Part shown: piece by piece, positions 1 to 9,124 of the stretch | Position numbering within the stretch: position 1 is the stretch's first letter | Layout of the letters: every line of letters begins with the position of its first letter | NCBI GenBank assembly: GCA_017444015.1 | Contig: JAFSXN010000037.1 | Span: 1-52,162 of the forward strand | DNA from: Lachnospiraceae bacterium | GTDB lineage: Bacteria > Bacillota > Clostridia > Lachnospirales > Lachnospiraceae | Length of the DNA stretch: 52,162 nucleotides | Reading direction: 5' to 3' | Made by a program: the position numbers and the translations under genes | Notes under the pieces: generated by a model | What the model saw: the letters and a program-made list of their open reading frames with translations, nothing else | What the model was told of the DNA's origin: nothing | Database searches by the model: none

Positions 1-995
1 AGGTCGTTGTTAAAAGCCTCCATCCGCCCGTTTTCGTCAAACACCCCCTCCGGCACCGTGTACTTCGTGCGATTGAAGAAGTCATCGTAGTCACGGCAGG
101 CTCCGGTTTCTTCTACAGCTTCTGCTTCTCTCGCCATCCACTCCGGCAAGCTGTTCTTGACCATCTCGTCTAGCAGCTCCAGCAAGAGCCTGATCTGTAC
201 TTCACGATTCGCCTGCTCCGCCCGCTCGGCGTAGAGCCCGTCTTTGCGTCTCCTGATCTCGACGATCTGGCTTCGCAGGAAAGCCGTCTCATCCATCTCG
301 CTGGTGATGACCTGTGTGTTGCCAACCTCGCGGGCCGCGGTGGTGTTCATCGGCTCCTCGTCCTCCGGCACAGCCTCCGCCAGCACCTCAAGCCGCTCCT
401 CCAGCCTGTCCTGCTGTCCGTCCAGCGTTTTGAGAAGTGCGTCGATTCTGCCGATCTCACCCGTAAGCAGCCGCTCCTGCTGTACCACCAGTTCCTCACG
501 CCTTGAAGGCAGCGTGCCCATCGCCATCACCACAGCCCTCTGCGCCTCTGCTTCCCGGACGATGCGGCAGTCGCACCGCGTCGGAGGGAGGCGCTTCGGC
601 GAAGCCGAATTTGCATGCGCCGACCGACTTGCCGCCGAACGAATGTGAGGGGGCGTTTCCGAAATGACATCCTCGTGAAAATCCGTCTTCTTCACCAGCG
701 CCCTCTGCCTGCATCGCCAGTCGGCCAGAGCATCATCCGGTTTCACATACCGCTTCAGCGTCCTGCCGCATTTGCCGCAGATAAGCCTGCCGTTCAGCGC
801 CAGCCTGTTACCGAACCGGAGCTTACTCGGTTCCTTCGCAAGCCCACTCCGCCGCTTCTTCTCGCCCTGCACCTGATAGAACACCGCCTTCGGCACGATG
901 GGGTCGTGGTCATCTTCCACAAAATACTGTGGTTTCTCCCCGCTGTTCTTCACGCACTTGTGGGTCAGGTAGTCCTCCACATACCGTTTCTGCAT
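1..995 (-). pseudogene. Large serine recombinase, C-terminal part (5'-truncated, runs off the left edge)
   Basis: The minus frame is open from 1040 to the window edge and encodes the C-terminal half of a large serine recombinase: the end of the recombinase domain, a zinc-ribbon region opening with CGKCGRTLKRYV and continuing through WRC and CDC cysteines, then a long coiled coil and the usual tail containing FNRTKYTVPEGVFD. Such enzymes integrate or excise mobile elements. The N-terminal catalytic domain is absent, because an in-frame TGA (1041-1043) sits just upstream. The ATG at 995 with AGGAG before it falls inside the family's conserved region, so it is unlikely to be an original start. 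Compared with relatives as I remember them, about 25 extra residues lie between the WRC and CDC cysteines (about 576-655). The downstream end lies outside the window. I read it as a decayed gene; an independently expressed fragment cannot be excluded. Confidence 0.75.
576..655. repeat. GC-rich palindromic in-frame insertion inside the recombinase zinc ribbon
   Basis: This stretch encodes the extra residues between the zinc-ribbon cysteines. It contains a perfect hairpin at about 594-608, arms TTCGGC and GCCGAA around a GAA loop, enclosed by GGCGC/GCGCC arms. Its layout (outer GC arms, inner hairpin with GAA loop, then AT-rich bases) resembles the intergenic repeat at 43313-43433. I infer a REP-like element inserted in frame. 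Confidence 0.45.
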
Positions 996-1192
996 CAGAA
1001 GGTCTCCTCTAATAATCTTAAAGGTGGATCTTGTTATTTTTCAGTATCCCGGCGTACTGACCTAAGCCACTGACAGCAGCTCGAACAGTCTGTGACACCA
1101 AGACATCAGTTTCAGATTTAGCAGCGCTGCCTTATCCAAGACCTCACTGAAATGAGATAAGTGATAAGGACAAACCAGCTGAAAGTCTTGAT

Positions 1193-1558
1193 TTATGCGG
1201 CCTTCCTCTGACTTGTCCTTATTATTACACATTCACCTTTGTACTTTTCATTAGACAACATCCGCCGCACCGTCTGTTGATTCCAAACATCCTTACCGGA
1301 AGGCGTTTTGATGCCACGGCTCGTCAATTCTGTCGCAATAGAATGTGGCGTCATGCCCTCAAGAAATAGGCTGAATATAAGCCGTACCGTCTCTGCTTGC
1401 TCGGGATTAACCACAATCTTGCCAGTTTCTTTATCCTTGTCCAGACCGAGGAAGCGGCTGTATGCAAAACTGACCTTACCATCCGCCATTCGCTTACGCT
1501 GCCCCCATGTGACATTTTCAGAAATGGATCTGCTCTCTTCCTGAGCAAGGCTTGACAT
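1193..1558 (-). pseudogene. Serine recombinase middle fragment (recombinase domain only)
   Basis: This encodes 121 residues typical of the Recombinase domain that follows the resolvase catalytic domain: SSLAQEESRSISENVTWGQ at the start, then VNPEQAETVRLIFSLFLEGM, and TVRRMLSNEKYKGE before the frame runs into an unrelated tail and stop. Family-like residues (AGITIM) continue upstream of the ATG to about 1582, so the true 5' part, including the catalytic serine domain, is missing. The NEKYKG motif at its end aligns with the start of the 1-995 fragment, so the two pieces overlap in homology and are not simply one gene split by a stop. About 200 bases without family similarity separate them. It appears to be a remnant of an excised or degraded mobile element. 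Confidence 0.8.
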
Positions 1559-1613
1559 TATGGTTATACCTGCTGTTTTTCTGAATTACCTTACGACGCT
1601 TGCGATAAAGACG

Positions 1614-1641
1614 AAAAAATACCGCCCTTTTGTGGGCGGTA
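1614..1641 (-). terminator. Intrinsic terminator after lgt
   Basis: A perfect 8-bp stem (TACCGCCC at 1620-1627 with GGGCGGTA at 1634-1641) is followed, read on the minus strand, by six T (1614-1619). It lies about 30 bases beyond the lgt stop codon and ends the leftward cluster. Confidence 0.85.
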
Positions 1642-1672
1642 CTGACTCTTTATCAGGTATTCTGTTTTCTCT

Positions 1673-2488
1673 TCAGGCAGATAGCATGGCAGTTTCTGTT
1701 TTGCTCGTTTCCGTCTCCTCCCCCTCCATAAACGAGGGCTTCAGGTTCAGCTTTTTATTGATAAAGTAAAGCGCTATGGCAAAGGCCAACATTAAGATTG
1801 AGATAAACTGGGAGGTAGACAACGCTCCGACCGCTCCTCTCTCGTCGTTTCGGAAAAACTCGATGATAAACCGTCCGATGGCATAGCATCCGAAGTACAT
1901 CACGGCAACGTCTCCTCTGCGCTTAAATTTCCGGTAATTAACGATCATAACGACTCCTAAGAGAAGATCAAAGGCCGCGGAATACAGCTGGGTCGGGATC
2001 AGAGGAACGCCTGCGGGAGCCAGTGAGTTCTCCGGAAAGACAACACTGAAATGCGAAGTCGTCTCTCTCCCATAGCAGCAGCCGGCCATAAAGCAGCCTA
2101 ACCGTCCAAAGCCCTGATTCAGAGCAACCGACGGGACACTGGCATCCAGATAGCTCAGAAAAGAAACCTTTTTGAACTTACAAAACAGATAGATCGTAAG
2201 CACGCCGGAAAAGATCCCCCCATAAACCACAAAGCCGGAAGAGCTTATAACCGACAGCGGGTTTTCTAAAAAACTCTTAAACTCAACGATCGTAAAAAGG
2301 ATCTTCCCGCCTAAAAAACCAAAAATCAGTACTAAAATCGCTAACGTACTGAAATCATCACCTGAGAGCTTCAGCTGATGATCGCACCGGTAGCTCCCTA
2401 CCAAGACCGCGACCATAAAGCCGATCCCGATCATCAGACCATATCCGTGGATCGTAAAGCTTCCTATTCTAAATAAGTCGATTGCCAT
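1673..2488 (-). CDS. lgt: Prolipoprotein diacylglyceryl transferase
   Basis: Lgt moves diacylglycerol from phosphatidylglycerol to the lipobox cysteine of prolipoproteins at the outer face of the cytoplasmic membrane, the first step of lipoprotein maturation. The 271 residues are a polytopic membrane protein with HGYGLMIG near residue 14, a YGG motif near 89, the Firmicute signature GRLGCFMAGCCYG at about 128-140 and an RFxIEFFR motif near 206-213. Length is normal. The C-terminal tail after the last membrane segment is short and rich in Glu and Thr. Purine-rich RBS sequence precedes the ATG. It is the last gene of the leftward cluster, 51 bases after 1-phosphofructokinase, and a terminator follows. 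Confidence 0.95.
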   Translation of the reverse strand: MAIDLFRIGSFTIHGYGLMIGIGFMVAVLVGSYRCDHQLKLSGDDFSTLAILVLIFGFLGGKILFTIVEFKSFLENPLSVISSSGFVVYGGIFSGVLTIYLFCKFKKVSFLSYLDASVPSVALNQGFGRLGCFMAGCCYGRETTSHFSVVFPENSLAPAGVPLIPTQLYSAAFDLLLGVVMIVNYRKFKRRGDVAVMYFGCYAIGRFIIEFFRNDERGAVGALSTSQFISILMLAFAIALYFINKKLNLKPSFMEGEETETSKTETAMLSA

Positions 2489-2539
2489 ACCTTTCTTCCT
2501 TTCTATAGATACCGAAACGTTATCCTCTATTTTCCGGGA

Positions 2540-3454
2540 TCACCTGAGCAGCCGGTACATCTGGCGGATCTCATCCCCGGATGCAAGACCCTCGATAAAG
2601 GCACTGGCAGAACCTGCCGCAAGGCCCATGATAAAGGCATCCTCGTAATCTGACCTCTCCAGATATCCGGCAATAAAACCCGCTACCATACTGTCGCCTG
2701 AGCCCACCGAGTTCTTAACGATCCCATGCGGCGCCTCTCTAGCAAACATCTGCCCGGTTTCCGTGACAAGCAGTGCCCCTTCCGAAGCCAGAGAGACCAA
2801 TACGTTTCTGGCTCCCTTCTGCTGCAAAAGCCCGGCAGCCTTCGCGATCCCCTCCCGGTCCGATGGGTTGAATTCCTCATTAAAAAGCTCCGAAAGCTCG
2901 ATATGATTCGGTTTGATCAGAAACGGATGATACGGCAGGATATTAAACAGCGCGTCTCCGCTGGTATCCACGACTACGCGTATCTTATCCGAGGGCAGAT
3001 GCTCGATACAGTAAGCGATCAGATCGTCGGGAAGGTTTTCCGGCACCGCGCCCGCGATAACCAGGATATCCTCCTCGGACAGTCCGGAGAGCTTCTCGTA
3101 AAGAGCATTCAGTTCCTCCCCGTTCACGTCGGGGCTCGTCGCGTTGATTTCGCTCTCTTCCCCCGCCTTCAGCTTGATATTGATCCTGGAGTGTCCGCGG
3201 CTCAGATGCACAAAATCCGTTTTACAGCCAAGCCTATTAAGTCCGTCCTCGATCTCACGACCGGTAAAGCCCGCCGTAAAACCAAGCGCCGTATTATCTA
3301 CGCCGAGTCCCAGAAGGACCTGAGAAACATTGATCCCCTTGCCTCCGTAATAAAACGCGTCCTTCTGCATCCGGTTCATGGCCCCGGGGCGAAACTCATC
3401 CCGCAGGTAGACCAGATAATCGATAGACGGGCTGAAGGTTATCGTATAAACCAT
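2540..3454 (-). CDS. pfkB: 1-phosphofructokinase (PfkB family)
   Basis: This 304-residue ribokinase-fold sugar-phosphate kinase probably converts fructose 1-phosphate to fructose 1,6-bisphosphate with ATP. The family signature GGKGINVS is at residues 37-44, and the catalytic C-terminal motif VGSGDSMVAGF places the Asp near residue 254. The N-terminal MVYTITFSPSIDY is typical of the 1-PFK/tagatose-6-phosphate kinase subgroup. A GAGGTC RBS precedes the ATG. No fructose PTS or FruR gene is next to it, so tagatose-6-phosphate kinase activity is the main alternative. It lies 38 bases after the SGNH hydrolase in the same direction. Confidence 0.88.
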   Translation of the reverse strand: MVYTITFSPSIDYLVYLRDEFRPGAMNRMQKDAFYYGGKGINVSQVLLGLGVDNTALGFTAGFTGREIEDGLNRLGCKTDFVHLSRGHSRINIKLKAGEESEINATSPDVNGEELNALYEKLSGLSEEDILVIAGAVPENLPDDLIAYCIEHLPSDKIRVVVDTSGDALFNILPYHPFLIKPNHIELSELFNEEFNPSDREGIAKAAGLLQQKGARNVLVSLASEGALLVTETGQMFAREAPHGIVKNSVGSGDSMVAGFIAGYLERSDYEDAFIMGLAAGSASAFIEGLASGDEIRQMYRLLR

Positions 3455-3492
3455 CTGTCTGACCTCATTTTTTTCAAAGGCTTTCCGGCACC

Positions 3493-4587
3493 TCAGACCG
3501 GAAGATAGCCCAGGTACTGCAATCTTTCGTAGAGCTTTCTGGCGAGGATATCATAGAAATACGCGTTCCCATGAACATAGTCGTTCCTGAGGCTTCTTGG
3601 GATCTCGCCGGAAGCGATATCCTCCCTGTCTCCGGCAGTCTCTCCAAGGCCCTCCGCCTCCAGGCCATATTGTAACATATATTCCCGGATATCCAAAAAA
3701 TTATTTTGATACTCTTTCTCCAAGGCTTCGTTTACCTGCTCAATCTCAGGCATGACCTCCTTGCAGGTCATCCCGATCACAACATATTTTTCGCAGCCGG
3801 AAACCTCCAGGATCCTCCTCTGAAGCTCAATAATATCATCGATCGAATTCTTATCCGGCCGGTCGTTCGTTCCCGTAAAGAGTACCAGGATATCATTCCT
3901 GTCTGCGCCTGCAAGCCCCGCTGTCGTAAGGCGGCTCCCCTTTTCTACATAGACCTCTTCTCCCGGGGAACTCCTCGTAAAAACATAGCCTCCGTTTTCC
4001 GAAAGCGTAAGCCTTCCCCGAACGCCGCCCAGGCTGCATGGATTTACTCCGCTGTCGCCGTATTTAAGAAGCGATACCCTGTTTCCGCTCTTCGTATGCA
4101 GACTTACCTGGACCGGAACAGACTCCGCAGGGATCACGCACTCGTTTGCAAAGATTCCGACGGCTCCCGCGCGCAGCGCGATCTGAAGCGTCGTGTCCGA
4201 ACGGATCCCGTAATTGATGACCTCCGCGCCGCTGAGCTCCCGCAAGACATCCGGATAAGCCGTCCTTTGATCACTGCTTTCCGTCAGAGAATCCCCCCAG
4301 CAGATGATCCTTGGCAGCTCTCCCTCAAATTCCGCGATCGGGGCAGCCTCTTCCTCATTTTCCTCTGTCTCTTCCGCAACAGTCTCCTCTTTTTTTTCAA
4401 ACCGAAGCCACGATATCACATTTTCGGTCCCGTCTGAGATCACCAGCTTATTGACGGAAAAGTTCAGAGCGGGATGTCCGCTTTCCAAAACAGGGCGGCT
4501 GAGTTTGACGACGCAGACTCCGAGTGTGATCAGACAGACGATCACAAGCCCCCATATGATCCTAAGAATCCTTTTGTAATGCTTCAT
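3493..4587 (-). CDS. Membrane-anchored SGNH/GDSL hydrolase
   Basis: A 364-residue protein with one N-terminal membrane segment (about 7-28), a Glu-rich spacer (65-85) and an outward-facing SGNH esterase domain. Block I GDSLTE gives nucleophile Ser100, GTND is the block III motif, and NDYVHGN near the C terminus gives Asp336 and His339. A beta-rich insertion sits between the first and third blocks. The substrate is unknown; such proteins usually remove acyl groups from surface polysaccharides. The ATG overlaps the helicase stop in an ATGA arrangement, so translation is probably coupled. Confidence 0.82.
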   Translation of the reverse strand: MKHYKRILRIIWGLVIVCLITLGVCVVKLSRPVLESGHPALNFSVNKLVISDGTENVISWLRFEKKEETVAEETEENEEEAAPIAEFEGELPRIICWGDSLTESSDQRTAYPDVLRELSGAEVINYGIRSDTTLQIALRAGAVGIFANECVIPAESVPVQVSLHTKSGNRVSLLKYGDSGVNPCSLGGVRGRLTLSENGGYVFTRSSPGEEVYVEKGSRLTTAGLAGADRNDILVLFTGTNDRPDKNSIDDIIELQRRILEVSGCEKYVVIGMTCKEVMPEIEQVNEALEKEYQNNFLDIREYMLQYGLEAEGLGETAGDREDIASGEIPRSLRNDYVHGNAYFYDILARKLYERLQYLGYLPV

Positions 4588-7010
4588 ACCAACGTCCAGA
4601 ATTCGCTCAGCTGATCCTCCTTGGTCGCAAGCCTCAGAACCTCATAGCTGCTCCACTCTCTGGGAAACAGCTTTTTATAGGACGCAGACAGGAATCGCTC
4701 ATCTAAGAGCGCCACCACTCCGATATCATCCACCGTTCGGATGACCCTGCCCGCTGCCTGCAGCACCTTATTCATTCCGGGAAAACGATAGGCGTAATCA
4801 AAACCGTTTAAGCCCTTTTTCTCATAGCAGTCCTTCATCAGCTCCCGTTCGTTGCAGACCAGAGGGATCCCGGTCCCTACGATGACTGCTCCGATCAGGC
4901 TGTCATTTTTCAGGTCGATCCCTTCGGAAAAAATACCGCCGATCACACAAAAGCCGATCCGTGACCGCTCTCCGTCCGCTCTCGCCTTTTCAAAGCTTGC
5001 CAGAAACTCCTCCCTCTCTGCTTCGTTCATACTGCTCTTCTGACAGAGCAGCTCTTCCTCCTCTTCTCCAAAGCATGTGGTATATTGCTCATAGACCCTC
5101 GTTAAAAAGCTGTGGGACGGAAAAAAAACCATATAATTTCCCAGACGGCTGTTCGCTACAGCCCGGATATATTCCGCGATCCTTCTGTACTCCAGTTCAT
5201 TTCGCCTCGTATATTTGCTGCTGACATCCGAAGCGATAAACAGGCCTCTCTTTTTTTCATCAAACACCGTCTTCGCGTATACCGCGTAATCCTCGGCTTC
5301 AGCGCCTAACATATCCCGATAGTACCGTATCGGAAGAAGCGTCGCGGAGAAAAAAACAGTACTGACCGCTTTAGTCAACCTTTGCTTCAGGTTCTCGGAG
5401 GGATCAACGCAGAGGAGCTTGAGCATCAGCCTGCCGTCATCCCCAAACTCCGAATAGATAACATAGTTATTATCCCCCAGGTTATCATACATATTGATGA
5501 AATGCATCAGGCGAAAGTAAAAGTCTAATAACTCCTCCCGCTTCTCAAATCTCTCCTGCTCTTCGAGAAAATCATCGAGTCTGGCATAGACACGGTTCAG
5601 CGCTAAGATCAGCTCCGTGATATCCGAAAAAACCCTGGCCTTGCCGGGCTCTGTCTGTCTCTTGATCAATAACAGCTTTCGATTGCATGTATCAAGCGCC
5701 CTGGAGAGCTTGTGATCGACCTCCCGGACTAAGGACTTTACCGTCAGAAAATCCTCCTTAAAGAGCTCGGCGCTGTACATTTTGATCGCCCGGTCCACGA
5801 GATTATGCGCCTCGTCTACTAAAAAGATATAGTTTCCTGCGGGATTGTCCGAGAAAAACCGTCTCAGATAAACATTCGGATCAAATACATAATTATAATC
5901 ACAGATCACCGCATCGGAGAACAGGGACATATCCAGTCCCAGCTCAAACGGGCAGACCTGATGCTTTATAGCGTACTCTTCAATACTTTCTCTGGAAAAG
6001 CTGTCCGAGTGAGTCAACAGATCGTAGATCGCGTCGTTGATCCGGTCAAAATGCCCCTTCGCAAAGGGACAGTCTTCGGGATTGCAGCTTTTCTGTTCCT
6101 GAAAGCAGATCTTTTCCTTCGCTGTCAGGATCACCGTTTTAAAGCGCAGGCCCTTGTCTCTTAAAATATCAAAGCATTCCGCCGCAACGGTTCTGGTAAT
6201 GGTCTTTGCTGTCAGATAAAAGAGCTTATCGGCCTTCAGGGTCCCCACCGCCTTGACCGAGGGAAACACGGTGGAAACAGTTTTTCCGACTCCCGTGGGA
6301 GCCTCGATAAACAGCTTTTTTCGATGAACGATCGTCTGATAGACTTGCGCGCAAAGCTCCTTCTGTCCCTCTCTGTAGGGAAACGGAAAAGGAAGCTCCC
6401 CCGCCGTACGATTCCTGAGCTGCTTCCATTCGTACTCAAAGACAGCCCATTTTTTATAGGACGAATACAGGGCTTCAAACCAGGCTGTGATCTCACGGAC
6501 GGTATAGGTCTCGTGAAAATAGCGAAGCTGCTGGTTTAAAAGATTCACATAGGTCATCCGAACGGTGATCTCAGGCAGCTCGTTCTGCCTTGCAAACATA
6601 TAGGCGTAGCATTTTGCCTGGGCCAGATGCACCGGCTCCGGCCCCGAAAGCCGCTCCACATCCTTCCAGGTGCTTTTGATCTCGTCAATGACAACCGGAT
6701 CGCCATCCGCAAATCCGTCTTTGTAGATGATCCCGTCCGCCCGCCCCTCGATAACGATATCAAAGGCTTCTTCGGCAAAGCTCTGCCTGAGCATAACCTC
6801 CGCATGATAGTCGCTTCCCATCCGCGACTGGATCATACGGTGGATCCTTGCCCCCTCAAGCATACTCTCCAGATCTCCTCCGCCCTTTTTCCGCTCATCG
6901 ATATCTCCCGAGCGAAGGATGAATTCCACAAGGTTTCGAACAGAGATCCGGACTTCTCCCCGGATCGAAGTCTCCAAAGCAGACTTCATGCTAGCAGGTC
7001 CCGGGGCCAT
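4584..7010 (-). CDS. PDDEXK nuclease-XPD/DinG-type iron-sulphur DNA helicase fusion
   Basis: An 808-residue fusion. The N-terminal 200 residues resemble PD-(D/E)XK/Cas4-like nucleases: GRADG near 89-93 followed by VVIDEIKST, giving Asp91, Glu110 and Lys112. An SF2 helicase of the DinG/XPD class follows: Walker [10 protein letters not shown] at 236-244, four cysteines for a 4Fe-4S cluster (about 302, 309, 314, 353), DEAH at 399-402, and QAAGRVIR near the C terminus. These enzymes unwind DNA 5' to 3' in repair or when clearing secondary structures. The annotated start overlaps the DnaJ gene by 20 bases; a second ATG at 6989, one base after the DnaJ stop, would give MKSALETS and looks equally likely, with no clear RBS for either. 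Its physiological role is not evident from the neighbours. Confidence 0.88.
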   Translation of the reverse strand: MAPGPASMKSALETSIRGEVRISVRNLVEFILRSGDIDERKKGGGDLESMLEGARIHRMIQSRMGSDYHAEVMLRQSFAEEAFDIVIEGRADGIIYKDGFADGDPVVIDEIKSTWKDVERLSGPEPVHLAQAKCYAYMFARQNELPEITVRMTYVNLLNQQLRYFHETYTVREITAWFEALYSSYKKWAVFEYEWKQLRNRTAGELPFPFPYREGQKELCAQVYQTIVHRKKLFIEAPTGVGKTVSTVFPSVKAVGTLKADKLFYLTAKTITRTVAAECFDILRDKGLRFKTVILTAKEKICFQEQKSCNPEDCPFAKGHFDRINDAIYDLLTHSDSFSRESIEEYAIKHQVCPFELGLDMSLFSDAVICDYNYVFDPNVYLRRFFSDNPAGNYIFLVDEAHNLVDRAIKMYSAELFKEDFLTVKSLVREVDHKLSRALDTCNRKLLLIKRQTEPGKARVFSDITELILALNRVYARLDDFLEEQERFEKREELLDFYFRLMHFINMYDNLGDNNYVIYSEFGDDGRLMLKLLCVDPSENLKQRLTKAVSTVFFSATLLPIRYYRDMLGAEAEDYAVYAKTVFDEKKRGLFIASDVSSKYTRRNELEYRRIAEYIRAVANSRLGNYMVFFPSHSFLTRVYEQYTTCFGEEEEELLCQKSSMNEAEREEFLASFEKARADGERSRIGFCVIGGIFSEGIDLKNDSLIGAVIVGTGIPLVCNERELMKDCYEKKGLNGFDYAYRFPGMNKVLQAAGRVIRTVDDIGVVALLDERFLSASYKKLFPREWSSYEVLRLATKEDQLSEFWTLV

Positions 7011-7746
7011 AGCCGCCGTAGCAGAAGCCGCCCCCGCCGCAGCAGAGATTGCAGATCAGATTCCAGAGGCAGAGTCTCAGACAGAGATTGCTCCCCTGCG
7101 TCATAGTCGTCTGATACGGACTCTGCATATTCCGATACCAGCTTCCTCCGGACTGCAGACGGTTCAGCAGGGATTGGTAGGTCGCATTGTTCGGCTCAAG
7201 TCTGCACGCGTATCTGGCATACTCCATCGCCTGGACATTATTGCCGATCCCCGCGTTTGCCAGAGCCGTGAAATAATACCATTGACCGTCTCGGTCATTT
7301 ATACTGTTCAGCACATTCAGGGCTTCCCGATAGTGGCCGTTATTCAGGTAATTCACGACTGCCTGCATATGGATCGACCGTTCATCCGTCCCCGAAGCGC
7401 TCTGCCTGCCCCCGTTATTGAAGCGCCCGGTAAAGCCGCCGAAATCAAAGCCACCGAAATCGAAACCGCCAAAGTCAAAGCCACCGGTATACTGGCCCCG
7501 TGAGGTATTCTGGTAAGAGCCCGCGCTTTTTGTATTGTACTCAGACCAGGAATAGCCCTTCTGGCGCATATCCATGATCATCTCATAGGCCTGCTGAACC
7601 TGCTTGAATTTCTCCTCAGCCTGATCCTTATTCGGATTGTTGATATTGGCATCGGGATGATATCTTCTGCTCAGACTGCGGTATGCCTTTTTGATCTCTT
7701 CCTCCGTGGCATTTTCCGAAACGCCCAAAACCTGATACGGATTCAT
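6991..7746 (-). CDS. DnaJ-domain protein with FDFGG repeats, TPR-like region and Cys-rich tail
   Basis: A 251-residue protein beginning with a J domain (1-65, HPD at 30-32), which stimulates an Hsp70 such as DnaK. A Gly/Phe region follows with three tandem GGFDF units (88-106), then a helical TPR-like section (122-197) and a C-terminal tail rich in Cys and Gly (222-251; CxxxC, CCGGGG and a final Cys). It is not canonical DnaJ, as it lacks the four CxxCxGxG zinc repeats. The start overlaps the DUF5685 stop by 4 bases, which suggests coupled synthesis and possibly a shared complex. The Cys tail might bind metal or be lipidated; neither is shown. Confidence 0.85.
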   Translation of the reverse strand: MNPYQVLGVSENATEEEIKKAYRSLSRRYHPDANINNPNKDQAEEKFKQVQQAYEMIMDMRQKGYSWSEYNTKSAGSYQNTSRGQYTGGFDFGGFDFGGFDFGGFTGRFNNGGRQSASGTDERSIHMQAVVNYLNNGHYREALNVLNSINDRDGQWYYFTALANAGIGNNVQAMEYARYACRLEPNNATYQSLLNRLQSGGSWYRNMQSPYQTTMTQGSNLCLRLCLWNLICNLCCGGGGFCYGGYGPGTC

Positions 7747-8651
7747 CTGTTCTCTCCGTTATTCTCCGGATGCCCGCTCCTTTTTTCCCGGATCATCCCA
7801 AATCTGCACCACACGCCGGAATAGAGGATATTCCTGAGTATTTCCACGTCTCCCCCCACGAGAGGAAGCCGTTCAAAGGCCTTCCCGCATTCACCCATCA
7901 TCATGACAAGCATTGCCTCCACATCCTCGATCAGATGATCGTCATATCCGTCGTGGTTCTCATCTAAAAAACCGGCTGCCTCCCGTTTCCTCTGATATTC
8001 GTTTCGTAAAAGCAGCGGATTGTAGCTTCCACTCTTTTCATCCTTCTCAAGATCATCGTAGGCATCCATGATATAGATGAACTTTCCGAGGTAGAAACCG
8101 ATATTTCTGAGTTCTCTTTCCCACTCATCCGGATAGACCGCAAAAAGCTCCGCCATAATATTCCCGAACGCGCCGGCCGGCAGATCGATATTGATCTCCC
8201 GCTTTTTTTCCAGCTCTCCGATCTCTTTGAGACAGGCATCGATCCTTTCGGCTTTCTTCGGATACTTCTCCCGTATCTGTTTGACCCGTTTGGTCAAAAT
8301 ATCGGAATACAGCTTTCCCGACAACTTTTTCTCATCCTGCCAGTCGTCCCTGCACTTTTCATATGTCAGAAGCAGGTTCATATCCGCGGCGTATTCCGTA
8401 AAACGGTTGATCCTTGTGGGATGCTTTTCAAAGGGATGGGCAATGCATTTCACAAGGCCCTCTGTCTCCTCAGGTTCATAAAGCGCAGTTAACAGAAGGA
8501 TAACAAAGGTCAGATCGTAGCTTAAAGAGATCTGTCCTGCCCTTCCGTATCGCTTCTTCAGATCGCTGCACAGCCCGCAATAGTAGGAACGATACCGGTC
8601 AAACTCCCGAAACCGCAACTCCTGTTTATTGACGATCACATATCCGAACAT
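7743..8651 (-). CDS. DUF5685 family protein, isoprenoid-synthase-like acidic motifs
   Basis: A 302-residue mostly helical protein matching DUF5685 as I remember it (start [26 protein letters not shown] at about 23-36, DAYDDLEKD near 196). No function is established. Visible features are a CGLC pair at 25-28 with further C/H residues at 69-77 ([10 protein letters not shown]), and two acidic motifs, DDWQDE at 102-107 and DAYDDLEKD at 196-204. Their spacing and helical setting recall the two Asp-rich motifs of trans-isoprenoid and squalene/phytoene synthases. It sits between a membrane zinc-ribbon protein (9 bases upstream) and a DnaJ protein (4-base overlap). Confidence 0.8.
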   Translation of the reverse strand: MFGYVIVNKQELRFREFDRYRSYYCGLCSDLKKRYGRAGQISLSYDLTFVILLLTALYEPEETEGLVKCIAHPFEKHPTRINRFTEYAADMNLLLTYEKCRDDWQDEKKLSGKLYSDILTKRVKQIREKYPKKAERIDACLKEIGELEKKREINIDLPAGAFGNIMAELFAVYPDEWERELRNIGFYLGKFIYIMDAYDDLEKDEKSGSYNPLLLRNEYQRKREAAGFLDENHDGYDDHLIEDVEAMLVMMMGECGKAFERLPLVGGDVEILRNILYSGVWCRFGMIREKRSGHPENNGENR

Positions 8652-8660
8652 GGCTTCATC

Positions 8661-9068
8661 CTACGAGTTCTTAATAAATTTTGTCCGGCATTTCGGACAG
8701 GAGATCTCGATCTTTCCCTTTCCTCTGGGCACTCTGATCTTCTGACCGCAGGACGGACATTTATAAATATGATGGGTACGAAGATCCAAAAGCCTTCCTT
8801 TTGTTTTATTAAGGCTCCCCCGGACCCTCGCGGAATACGTGAGGTATTTCTGATTCTCCGCGTATCTGGCAGAAATATTTTTGGAAAAGACTCTGAAATA
8901 CATCACAAGGATCAGAACTAATGTCAAAAGGCTGAACACCGGCCTTGCCACAAAGAATCCGATCACAATGAACACAAAGCAGAGCCAGCCGATAAACTGG
9001 GACAACTGATCCATTCCGTATCGCCCGACCATAAACTGGGCGAGCTTATACCTGAGTTTCTGAAGCAT
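8661..9068 (-). CDS. Membrane protein with C-terminal zinc ribbon
   Basis: About 135 residues: two adjacent membrane segments in the first half (around 22-60), a basic stretch, then a zinc ribbon CPSCGQKIRVPRGKGKIE followed by CPKC, presumably cytoplasmic. I chose the start at 9068 because GGAGG lies 7-8 bases upstream; the in-frame ATG at 9086 has no RBS and would add only six residues. Function is unknown. It stands between prfA and DUF5685 in a leftward run and may form a module with DUF5685 and the DnaJ protein. Confidence 0.75.
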   Translation of the reverse strand: MLQKLRYKLAQFMVGRYGMDQLSQFIGWLCFVFIVIGFFVARPVFSLLTLVLILVMYFRVFSKNISARYAENQKYLTYSARVRGSLNKTKGRLLDLRTHHIYKCPSCGQKIRVPRGKGKIEISCPKCRTKFIKNS

Positions 9069-9092
9069 CCCTACTCCTCCGAACATTTACAG

Positions 9093-9112
9093 GAAACGAA
9101 TTGATTCGTTTC
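9093..9112. other. Short perfect inverted repeat before the zinc-ribbon gene
   Basis: GAAACGAAT and ATTCGTTTC form a 9-bp dyad around two bases, just beyond the prfA stop and 25 bases before the start at 9068. There is no T run, so a terminator is unlikely; an operator or mRNA hairpin is possible. Confidence 0.35.
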
Positions 9113-9124
9113 GTTTACGATACT

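Noticed and set aside
244-1073. Plus-strand frames (134 and 152 codons, one Ser-rich) over the recombinase remnant
   Set aside because: The minus frame has clear recombinase homology; the plus frames are its shadows.
1164-1222. 10-bp inverted repeat ATAAGGACAA/TTGTCCTTAT near the recombinase fragments as an attachment site
   Set aside because: Its loop is long, there is no matching second site in the window and no intact element, so it is insufficient to call att.
2726-4437. Long plus-strand open frames opposite the 1-phosphofructokinase and SGNH genes (260 and 243 codons)
   Set aside because: They lie antisense to well-supported genes, have no RBS or family motifs, and are explained by codon bias of the minus-strand genes.
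7430-7500. Short tandem DNA repeats resembling an array
   Set aside because: They encode the GGFDF protein repeats of the DnaJ gene and have no unique spacers; not CRISPR.
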